From assembly GCA_046047235.1 (NCBI GenBank), contig JBJOII010000002.1, positions 1-64,000 on the forward strand: 64,000 nt of DNA, in the 5' to 3' direction. The stretch comes from JBMTVN01 sp046047235. Its GTDB lineage: Bacteria > Verrucomicrobiota > Verrucomicrobiia > Limisphaerales > JAHDYP01. The notes under the pieces are model-generated. The model worked only from the letters and a program-made list of their open reading frames with translations. It was not told the origin of the DNA and searched no databases. Each line of letters opens with the position of its first letter. Within the stretch, counting starts at the first letter, position 1. The translations under genes were made by a program, and so were the position numbers. Of this stretch, positions 51,534-57,981 are shown piece after piece.

Positions 51534-51563
51534 TTGACGCAAGCCAATTCGGCTCTTCATTAT
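51534..51563 (+). promoter_or_regulatory. Possible sigma70 promoter of the aldo/keto reductase gene
   Basis: TTGACG at 51534-51539 and CATTAT at 51558-51563 are 18 bases apart, about 50 bases before the ATG at 51613. The 128-base region also has to hold the divergent promoter of the corrinoid operon, which I could not place. Confidence 0.4.
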
Positions 51564-51612
51564 CCCGAACAATCCACCGGAAGAATTCCATGATCATTGG
51601 AGGTCTAATGTT

Positions 51613-52509
51613 ATGAATACGAAGCATTTCAGTCGGCGTGACTTTTTGCGGAGTTCGGCAGCGGTTGCGGGTATGGCGATCTATGGGGCGGGGTCGGTTT
51701 GGGCGGCGAAGCGGACGGCGGTGGACCAGGTGGAGTTGGGGGCGAGCGGGTTGCGGGTGAGCCGCTTGGGAATTGGGACTGGTAGCAACAGTGGTCAGGT
51801 GCAGGAGGCATTGGGTCGGGAGGGTTTTAACCGTTTGGTGCGGCATGCGTATGACCGGGGGATTACGTTGATTGACACGGCGAAGTCGTATCGGACGCAT
51901 GGGTGGATTGGGGGAGCGATCAAGGGGTTGCCGCGGGAGAAGTTATTTATTCAGTCGAAGATAGGGGGCAGGCCGGAGGATGCGCTGTCGATGATTGATG
52001 ATTTTCGGAAGGTGTATGACACGGACTATGTGGACAGCGTGCTGGTGCACTATGTGTATACGCGGGATTGGGTTGAGGAGCGGAAGCGGGTGATGGAGGC
52101 GATTTGGACGGCGCAGGAGCGGCAGTGGGTGAAGGTGCGGGGGGTGTCGTGTCATAGTTTGCCCGCGTTGGAGCAGGCGCAGGAGACTGCGTGGAATCAG
52201 GTGCATTTGGTGCGGATGAATCCGATGGGGGCGTATATGGACACCCCGAAGGAGGAGGGGAACGTGACGAGCAATGAGTCGCACGTTTCGGCGGTGGAGG
52301 AGCAGGTGCGGGCGATGCGGGCGAAGGGGCGGGGGATTATTGGGATGAAGCTGATTGGGAATGGTGATTTTACGCAACCGGAGCAGCGGGAGCGGTCAAT
52401 CCGTTATGTGATGCAGTCGGGTTTATGCGATGCGGTAGTGATTGGGGTGAAGAGTCCGGCGGAGATTGACGAGGCGATTGAGCGGATTGACCGGGCGTTG
52501 GTGGGGTAG
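51613..52509 (+). CDS. Tat-exported aldo/keto reductase
   Basis: The 298-residue protein begins with a Tat leader (MNTKHFSRRDFLRSSAAVAG, cleavage near VWAA). The AKR barrel follows with VELGASGLRVSRLGIGT, DRGITLIDTAKSYRTHGWIG with the catalytic Asp and Tyr, and KLFIQSKIGG with the catalytic Lys. It continues with YVDSVLVHYVYTRDW (His) and a C-terminal CDAVVIGVKSPAEIDEAIE. Periplasmic AKRs of this type occur in Verrucomicrobia and Planctomycetes beside sugar oxidoreductases, with an unknown redox partner. It is divergent from the corrinoid operon. Confidence 0.9.
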   Translation: MNTKHFSRRDFLRSSAAVAGMAIYGAGSVWAAKRTAVDQVELGASGLRVSRLGIGTGSNSGQVQEALGREGFNRLVRHAYDRGITLIDTAKSYRTHGWIGGAIKGLPREKLFIQSKIGGRPEDALSMIDDFRKVYDTDYVDSVLVHYVYTRDWVEERKRVMEAIWTAQERQWVKVRGVSCHSLPALEQAQETAWNQVHLVRMNPMGAYMDTPKEEGNVTSNESHVSAVEEQVRAMRAKGRGIIGMKLIGNGDFTQPEQRERSIRYVMQSGLCDAVVIGVKSPAEIDEAIERIDRALVG

Positions 52510-52651
52510 CAGCGCAGAGCGCGGAGGGCAGGAGAGGGGAAAGAGTAGAGGGGAGACAGGGGGACGCAGGAGTTGGGAACTCGTCACTGGGGTTAGGCGC
52601 TCTGCGAGAGAGAGCGGGGACTGTGGGGCGGATATCGTAGATGGGAGGGAG

Positions 52652-52693
52652 ATGGGAGATGGGAGATGGGAGATGGGAGATGGGAGATGGGAG
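52652..52693 (+). repeat. Heptamer tandem repeat ATGGGAG x6
   Basis: Six exact copies of ATGGGAG run from 52652 to 52693, flanked by one more imperfect copy on each side (52641 and 52694). They lie between the convergent aldo/keto reductase and secretin-like genes. Confidence 0.95.
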
Positions 52694-52717
52694 ATGCAAG
52701 GAGGGGTGGTGTCAGCG

Positions 52718-53563
52718 CTAGGGGATTTGGGGTGCGGGTTCGGGTTGGGCTGGGGTGGGTTGGACTTCGACGATGAGGGTGAGGTTGATGGAGGTGGAGT
52801 CGGGTTGGGTATAGGGGATGATATCAATTTTGAATCTGCCATCGCTGATTTGGCCTTGGCGTCCGGGGAGGGTTGTGAGTCTGGGGGCTGAGAGGACATT
52901 GATTCCTGCGAGGTGTTGGAAGGCTTCATTGAGGGCTTGGGCTTCATCGGCTGGGGTCACGGCGTAGAGTTCCGAGTGGTTGGCATTGGAGAGGAGTTCG
53001 TTGAGGCCGAGTTCAGAGACTGAGGCATCGGGGATGGAGACCAGTTTAGTTTCGATGAGGACCGTGCCATCGTCGAGGAGCGTGGGGGTGGCGAGGACGA
53101 AGGCGCGTTGACCGGGTTCGATTTCCCATCCGCCGGTGATGACCGTATCGGTGGAGTTCATGGGGATATTGCCGTTCATGCTTAGGGGGGCTGGGGCTGG
53201 GACTTCTGGGGCGGTCTCTTCGGGTGGTTGGGGGAAGGGGGGCAGGGAGGGTGGCTGGCGGTTAGGGTTGGGGGTTTGGTTTTGTTCGGCTTTGAGGCGT
53301 TTGAGTTCCGCGGAATCGGCGCGGAGTTTGGCGAGTTCGTTGGCTTTGGGCATGCGGCTTGCGAGTTCATCGTATTGGCTGCGGAGGGTAGTGAACTCGG
53401 ACTGGAGTTTTTCGGCGCGCTGGATGGCGTCCGCCCATGCGTCTGATTCCTTGCGGAGGCTGGCGAGTTCTGCTCGGTCGGGGGCGAGGTAGAGCAAGGC
53501 AGCGATGCTGCCGATGAAGAGGGCGACCGTGTGGGAGAGGATACGGCTGAGGGCGGGGTTCAT
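52718..53563 (-). CDS. Membrane-anchored secretin-like domain protein (orphan)
   Basis: The ATG at 53563 (MNPALSRIL) gives 281 residues; the frame is open further but loses sense. An N-terminal membrane helix (HTVALFIGSIAALLYLA) is followed by a coiled coil (about 35-95, ELASLRKESDAWADAIQRAE). A Pro/Gln linker and a beta domain (about 145-270) follow. The strands GQRAFVLATPTLLDDGTVLI, GINVLSAPRLTTLPGRQGQI and INLTLIVEVQP resemble the first strands of type II/III secretins (VLSxPxLxTLxxxxAxI). The pore-forming remainder is absent. Many Verrucomicrobia encode such short proteins; their function is unknown. Confidence 0.65.
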   Translation of the reverse strand: MNPALSRILSHTVALFIGSIAALLYLAPDRAELASLRKESDAWADAIQRAEKLQSEFTTLRSQYDELASRMPKANELAKLRADSAELKRLKAEQNQTPNPNRQPPSLPPFPQPPEETAPEVPAPAPLSMNGNIPMNSTDTVITGGWEIEPGQRAFVLATPTLLDDGTVLIETKLVSIPDASVSELGLNELLSNANHSELYAVTPADEAQALNEAFQHLAGINVLSAPRLTTLPGRQGQISDGRFKIDIIPYTQPDSTSINLTLIVEVQPTPAQPEPAPQIP

Positions 53564-54014
53564 GGGCGTATGGTTTCGTCGGGTGACTGGTAGCTGTGTG
53601 TGTGGGTGGCGGCAAGTGCAAAGCGCGGAGGCTTGGATCAGGAGAGGGGAGAGGGGGGAGAGGAGAGAGTGGGGCGGGCGGTGCGGTAAGCGGGGGGGAC
53701 GTGGGAGCTGACCTTTGGCCTCTATTCTTAACCGCGAATGGACGCGAATGGACGCGAATGGACGCGAATGTTCATTGGGCAAGAAGATGGCTGGGCAAAG
53801 GGATGAGGCTGGAGGGTATTTGGAAGCACTACAGCGCGGGTGGGGTCTGTGGGGCGATTGGGCGCCAACAGCTGACCTTTGGTTTTGGGGGTGTTTAGGG
53901 GTGTTGGAGGCTGTAGAAGCTTGGGCCGGGTTGGTTGGGGGCTTGCCGATGGGATGCATTTATGTTAGTGGAGTTCATGTCACTCCTGAACAGATTCAAC
54001 ATTGCTCACGTTCT
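53564..54014. other. Intergenic repeat-rich region before the sugar isomerase gene
   Basis: This stretch of 451 bases has no convincing gene. It holds two heptamer copies GGAGAGG at 53641-53654, a 10-bp tandem repeat at 53731-53770, and the 13-base word AGCTGACCTTTGG twice (53706-53718 and 53870-53882). An open frame from 53715 into the isomerase gene is probably spurious, since its first part translates the tandem repeat. Confidence 0.6.
53731..53770 (+). repeat. 10-bp tandem repeat GACGCGAATG x4
   Basis: Four units lie end to end (the first reads ACCGCGAATG). Similar ACGAATGGACACGAATG-like words are common scattered elements in Verrucomicrobia and some Proteobacteria. Confidence 0.9.
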
Positions 54015-54884
54015 ATGAAGATTGGTTTTCACACGGATGCATTCAACTCGGCGTATTGGTCATTTGACCGGTGTCTGGAGTGGGCGGAGGTGCAGGGGGT
54101 GCATTTTATTGAGTGCGGATTGATTGACGGGGTGAGTTGGATTCACGGGCTGGGGTATCAGCCGCATGTGGCGTTGTATGAGGATCCGGTTTTATTGCGG
54201 AGGAAGATGGAAGGGCGCGGGGTGCGGTTTTCTCAAGTGGACGCGGCGTTTCCGTTGTCCGGGGTGGACGGGCCGTTGCGAGGGGTGCCGTATGTGATGA
54301 AATCGATTGCGTGGGCGGCGCAGGTTGGGTGTCCGTGTGTGGACACGACGGATGGTTTACATGCGCCGGAGGGGCTGGGTGAGGTGGAGGCGATGGGGAT
54401 GATGCGGCGGAGTTATCGTCAGATCATGGAGGTGGCTGAGGCGCATGGGGTGACCGTGAACATTGAGCCGCACGGGTATTTCACGACGAATCCGGATGCG
54501 ATGGAGGAGATGCTGGGTTTTTGTGACAGTCCGTTTTTGCGGATGAACCTGGACACGGGGAACACCTTTATTGCGGGGCGTGACCCGGTGGAGTTTTTGC
54601 GTCGGTTTTTGCCGAGGGTAAGTCATGTGCATGTGAAGGATGTGTCGGAGAGTTTGGCGGCGGCGGTGCGGGGTGGGCAGACGGGGATTGCGGTCAGTCA
54701 TTGTGCATTGGGCGGGGGTGTGAATGCGGGGAATATTCGGGAGTGTTTGAAGGTATTGCGGGATGCGGGGTATGGCGGGGTCTTGAGCATTGAGTGTGAG
54801 GGTCAGAGCGGGCCGATGATTGAGCAGTCGTTGCAGTGGTTACGGAAGACCTTGAAGGATTTGGGGATTGTTGAAACGCGTTGA
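54015..54884 (+). CDS. Sugar phosphate isomerase/epimerase-family TIM-barrel protein
   Basis: The ATG at 54015 (MKIGFHTDAFNSAYW) gives 289 residues of the xylose isomerase-like AP_endonuc_2 fold. Metal-binding candidates are seen in VNIEPHGYF (Glu), MNLDTGNTF (Asp), VSHVHVKDV (His) and SIECEGQSG (Glu), the classic four-ligand set. The opening FHTDAFNS and GVHFIECGLIDG fit this family. It is 22 bases before the Gfo/Idh oxidoreductase gene. The two probably act in sequence on the same sugar or inositol derivative, which I cannot name. Confidence 0.9.
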   Translation: MKIGFHTDAFNSAYWSFDRCLEWAEVQGVHFIECGLIDGVSWIHGLGYQPHVALYEDPVLLRRKMEGRGVRFSQVDAAFPLSGVDGPLRGVPYVMKSIAWAAQVGCPCVDTTDGLHAPEGLGEVEAMGMMRRSYRQIMEVAEAHGVTVNIEPHGYFTTNPDAMEEMLGFCDSPFLRMNLDTGNTFIAGRDPVEFLRRFLPRVSHVHVKDVSESLAAAVRGGQTGIAVSHCALGGGVNAGNIRECLKVLRDAGYGGVLSIECEGQSGPMIEQSLQWLRKTLKDLGIVETR

Positions 54885-54906
54885 TATTTGAGGAGGCTGA
54901 GCATTT

Positions 54907-56223
54907 ATGAGCACGAAGAGCGAGCGAGATGGGAGGAGGACGAACCGGCGTGGATTTTTGCGGAGCTCGGCTGCGGCTGCGGCGGTGGCTTCGGTAGGGG
55001 CGTTGGATGTGGGGCGGTATGCGCATGCTGCGGGTTCGGACATAGTGCGGGTGGGGATGATTGGTTGTGGGGGGCGGAACACGGGGGCTGGGGCGCAGGC
55101 TTTGAAGGCGGACAAGGGGGCGCGGTTGGTGGCGATGTGTGACATTTTCATGGATCGCGTGAAGGGGGCGCGGGAGTCGATACGGAACGTTTGTGGGGAG
55201 GCGGTTCAGGTTTCTGACGATCATTGTTTTAAGGGCTTTGATGCTTATCGGAGAGTGATTGAGTTATCGGATGTGGTGTGTATTGCGAATGCGGCGAAGT
55301 TTCATCCGCTGCACAGTTTGCGGGCGATTGAGGCGGGGAAGCATGTTTTTGTGGAGAAGCCGCATGGGATTGATCCGGCTGGGTTAAAGACCATGGCGCA
55401 GGCGTGTGCATTGGCGAAGGAGAAGGGGCTGAGTGTGGTCTCGGGGCTGCACAGCCGGTATCATCCGGGGTATGCGGAGACCGTGGCGCGGATACGGGAT
55501 GGGGCTATTGGGGAGATTGTGAGCATTGAGGAGAATTTTTTACGGGCGCCGTATGGGGTTACGGAGCGGCGTGCGGGGTTGAGCGAGTTGGAGTGGCAAT
55601 GCAGCACGCAGTATCATTTTCGATGGTTATCGGGGGATGATGTGCCGCAGTCGTTGGTGCACAACATGGATCGGGCGAGTTGGGCGATGGGGAATGCGGT
55701 GCCGGTGAAGTGTCATGGTTTGGGGGGGCGGTCATCGATGGTTGAGCCGGTGTATGGGGATGTATTTGATCATCATTCTGTGGTGTATGAATTTCCGGGT
55801 GGGGTGCGGGCGTATGCCTTTTGCCGGACGACGACTGGTTGTTATGACGAGTCATCCAGTTTGATTTTTGGGAGCAAGGGGAGGGCGAACGTGACGGCGT
55901 GTCGGATAGAGGGGGAGAACCGTTGGCGTTGGCAGGGGCAGGGGGATCCGTATCAGATTGAGCACGACCGGTTATTTGCGGGGATAAGGGAGGGGCGGCC
56001 GGTGAACAACGGAGAGTATATGGTTCAGAGCACTTTGATGACCGTGATGGGGCAGATTTCCTGTTACACCGGGAAGGAAGTGACTTGGGAACAGATTAGC
56101 GGCTCAGACTTCTATTACGGGCCGCGGCCGGAGGATTGTCATGACGGGATGGAGGCTCCGACGCGGCCGGGTCAGGATGGCAGTTATCCGGTGTATGTAC
56201 CCGGGCGGACGGTTTTGCTGTAG
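54907..56223 (+). CDS. Tat-exported Gfo/Idh/MocA-family oxidoreductase
   Basis: The 438-residue protein has a Tat leader (TNRRGFLRSSAAAAAVASVG, about 13-45). The Rossmann domain begins IVRVGMIGCGGRNTGAG, and the family signature GKHVFVEKPHGIDPAGL contains the EKP motif with the catalytic Lys. The C-terminal sheet domain includes WRWQGQGDPYQIEHDRLFAG. In Verrucomicrobia and Planctomycetes such exported NAD-dependent glycoside oxidoreductases carry tightly bound cofactor and often oxidise or invert sugars for DUF1080-type hydrolases. It forms a pair with the isomerase gene upstream. Confidence 0.93.
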   Translation: MSTKSERDGRRTNRRGFLRSSAAAAAVASVGALDVGRYAHAAGSDIVRVGMIGCGGRNTGAGAQALKADKGARLVAMCDIFMDRVKGARESIRNVCGEAVQVSDDHCFKGFDAYRRVIELSDVVCIANAAKFHPLHSLRAIEAGKHVFVEKPHGIDPAGLKTMAQACALAKEKGLSVVSGLHSRYHPGYAETVARIRDGAIGEIVSIEENFLRAPYGVTERRAGLSELEWQCSTQYHFRWLSGDDVPQSLVHNMDRASWAMGNAVPVKCHGLGGRSSMVEPVYGDVFDHHSVVYEFPGGVRAYAFCRTTTGCYDESSSLIFGSKGRANVTACRIEGENRWRWQGQGDPYQIEHDRLFAGIREGRPVNNGEYMVQSTLMTVMGQISCYTGKEVTWEQISGSDFYYGPRPEDCHDGMEAPTRPGQDGSYPVYVPGRTVLL

Positions 56224-56237
56224 GCGCGAAGCGGGAA

Positions 56238-56279
56238 GCGCTGAGGGCGGAGCGCTGAGGGCTGAGGGCGGAGGGCTCT
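56238..56279 (+). repeat. Heptamer array, GGGCTGA-type, six degenerate units
   Basis: Six consecutive heptamers read GCGCTGA, GGGCGGA, GCGCTGA, GGGCTGA, GGGCGGA and GGGCTCT. Exact GGGCTGA copies recur at 60224. Confidence 0.85.
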
Positions 56280-56303
56280 TGCGTTCCGTCGTGGCGGAAC
56301 GCA

Positions 56304-56324
56304 GGGAGAGGGGAGAGGGGAGAG
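56304..56324 (+). repeat. Heptamer tandem repeat GGGAGAG x3
   Basis: Three exact copies follow each other and overlap the start of the 61-base dispersed element at 56321. Confidence 0.85.
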
Positions 56325-56381
56325 GGTGGGATTGTTTGTCCGCCGTAGTCCTGCCTGGAGGGCAGGGACGAAGGAGGAAGG
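56321..56381 (+). repeat. 61-bp dispersed repeat, copy A
   Basis: This copy matches 56740-56800 at 55 of 61 positions. The centre can form a hairpin (GTCCTGCC with GGCAGGGAC), and the outer TCCGCC and GGAGGA also pair partly, so the whole element is an imperfect palindrome. Confidence 0.8.
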
Positions 56382-56473
56382 GCTGGCGGCGCCTCTGCCG
56401 TCCGGTCGCTCGCGACGATATCCGATCTTCGATATCCGTTATCCGGTTTTCTCCAGCTGCGAACATCAGCATT

Positions 56474-56503
56474 CGATACCGATCCCGATAGCGATTTCGA
56501 TTT
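56474..56503 (+). repeat. Hexamer repeat CGATNN x5
   Basis: Five consecutive hexamers start with CGAT: CGATAC, CGATCC, CGATAG, CGATTT and CGATTT. The period is 6, unlike the heptamers nearby. Confidence 0.8.
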
Positions 56504-56739
56504 TGATGGGGCAGAAGCGGCAAGTGCTGAGAGCTTGGGGGTGAACTGGCGACTATGTGAGTGGTTTGCGGTTTGCCGTGAGCAGTTTGCAGTGAGGTGT
56601 TGGGATGGAGGAGGTGTCTGCACACTGCCAAAGGCCAACTTGTTGGATTTCAACAGGAGGGCACGGAGAGAACGGAGGGGTGCTCAGGTGCATGCTCCGA
56701 AACACTGAAACTCCGAGACACCTGGAGGGTCCGGGGGGG

Positions 56740-56800
56740 AGAGGGTGGGGCTGCTTGTCCGCCCTAGTCCTGCCCGGAGGGCTGGGACGAAGGAGGAAGG
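56740..56800 (+). repeat. 61-bp dispersed repeat, copy B
   Basis: This is the second copy of the element, ten bases from the stop codon of the ZntB-like gene on the minus strand. Its hairpin could act as a 3' stabiliser or terminator for that gene. Confidence 0.8.
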
Positions 56801-56810
56801 ACCGTGGGGG

Positions 56811-57797
56811 TTAGAACCATTTGAGTTTGCGGAGTGCGAGGAGTTGGATGGAGATGACGGCGGCGAGGATGGCAAGGAAGGTGGGGAAGCCGTGGGGGGT
56901 GTCGGCGCCGGGTATGCCGCCGAGGTTGATACCGAGGAGGCCGGTGAGGAAGCCCAGGGGCAGGAAGAGCGCGGTGACGACTGAGAGGAGGTACATGCGG
57001 CGGTTGAGGAGGTCGGCGAGGCGGTTTTGGATTTCCTCGTGAGCGACGAGGCAGCGATCGCGCACTGTATCGAGGTTTTCAATGTAGCGGGTGAGGCGTT
57101 CGAGAGTTTCGCGGAGGTGGATGCGGTTGATGTCGCCGAGCCAGGAGGCTTTTTCTGTCATGAGGCGGGAGAGCGCTTCGCGTTGGGGGGCGAGATAGCG
57201 GCGGAGGGCGATGACATGACGGCGGAGGTCGGCTACTTCGCGTTGCAGGCCGGGGAGGGTGCCACTGACTGTGCGGTCTTCGATGTCGTCGACTCGGTTT
57301 TCCGCGTCATCGATGACGTCATTCATTTTTCGGATCAGGGCATCGGCGAGGCTTTCGATGACATCGCCGGCGTCGTAGGCGCCGGTGCCCTGGTCGAGTT
57401 CGCTGGCGAGTTCCGAGATGGAGAGCAGGCGGCGTTTACGGGTAGAGATGACGAGGTGTTGGTCGGCCCAGATACGGACGGAGACCATATCTTCGGGGTC
57501 GGCGCCGGGGTTAAAGTTGACGCCGCGGAGGATGATGAGGAGGTGTTGGTTGACGGGGGTGACGCGTGGGCGTGGTTCTTCGGCGAGGAGGGCTTCGGCG
57601 GCGATTTCGGGGATGGAGGGGTGGTTTTGTATGTAGGAGCGGGCTTGATCGGTGCTGTAGTCCAGGTGGATCCAGAGTGTGCCATGGTCTGGGCTCCAGG
57701 CCTCGACCTCTTTCCAGGTGAGTCTTTTACCGCCGCCTTTTGCATCCAGCAGGATGGCATGGATGAGGCCGGTGGTTTGCGGAGCGGGCTGGGTCAT
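56811..57797 (-). CDS. CorA/ZntB-family divalent cation transporter
   Basis: The ATG at 57797 (MTQPAPQTT) gives 328 residues; the upstream open frame is a proline-rich artefact. The cytosolic funnel domain (about 1-260) contains long helices (VADLRRHVIALRRYLAPQRE). Two C-terminal membrane helices follow (LLSVVTALFLPLGFLTGLLG and FPTFLAILAAVISIQLLAL). The loop between them reads GINLGGIPG, with the GIN variant of the GMN motif typical of ZntB-type proteins, so zinc transport is more likely than magnesium. The direction of transport cannot be told from the sequence. Confidence 0.88.
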   Translation of the reverse strand: MTQPAPQTTGLIHAILLDAKGGGKRLTWKEVEAWSPDHGTLWIHLDYSTDQARSYIQNHPSIPEIAAEALLAEEPRPRVTPVNQHLLIILRGVNFNPGADPEDMVSVRIWADQHLVISTRKRRLLSISELASELDQGTGAYDAGDVIESLADALIRKMNDVIDDAENRVDDIEDRTVSGTLPGLQREVADLRRHVIALRRYLAPQREALSRLMTEKASWLGDINRIHLRETLERLTRYIENLDTVRDRCLVAHEEIQNRLADLLNRRMYLLSVVTALFLPLGFLTGLLGINLGGIPGADTPHGFPTFLAILAAVISIQLLALRKLKWF

Positions 57798-57932
57798 GGT
57801 TTGGCAGGCAGCGTGAGCTTGGGGGGGCGGGGGTGTCGACGTTGTGGGTTGGGGCGGGGGTGGGATTTGCACCTTGTGGAGTTTCGATTTGTGGGTGTGA
57901 GGGAGGGCAAAAAAGCAGTCGCTTTGGCTTGG

Positions 57933-57960
57933 TTGCTCGCTACAGTGCGAAGGTTATACA
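57933..57960 (+). promoter_or_regulatory. Possible sigma70 promoter of the 57982 gene
   Basis: TTGCTC at 57933-57938 and TATACA at 57955-57960 are 16 bases apart. The ribosome site AAGGAAG and the ATG at 57982 follow. Confidence 0.5.
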
Positions 57961-57981
57961 CATGGAAAACCAAGGAAGATC

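Larger units (their letters stand above)
56224..56810. other. Intergenic region of 587 bases filled with short repeats
   Basis: I see no gene here. From left to right it holds heptamer variants of GGGCTGA (56238-56279), a perfect hairpin GCGTTCCG-N6-CGGAACGC (56281-56302), three copies of GGGAGAG (56304-56324) and a 61-base element (56321-56381). These are followed by CGATNN hexamers (56474-56503) and a second copy of the 61-base element (56740-56800). The right end may serve as the 3' region of the ZntB-like gene on the minus strand. Confidence 0.7.

Noticed and set aside
52718..53959. Longer secretin-like protein starting at 53959
   Set aside because: The extra N-terminal part translates intergenic repeats; the membrane helix begins right after the ATG at 53563.
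53715..54014. N-terminal extension of the sugar isomerase
   Set aside because: It encodes the translated 10-bp repeat and has no similarity to the family; MKIGFHTD at 54015 is the normal start.
56281..56302. Hairpin GCGTTCCG-N6-CGGAACGC as another activator site
   Set aside because: Its GTTCC and GGAAC are eight bases apart instead of six, no sigma54 promoter follows, and it lies in a repeat-rich region.
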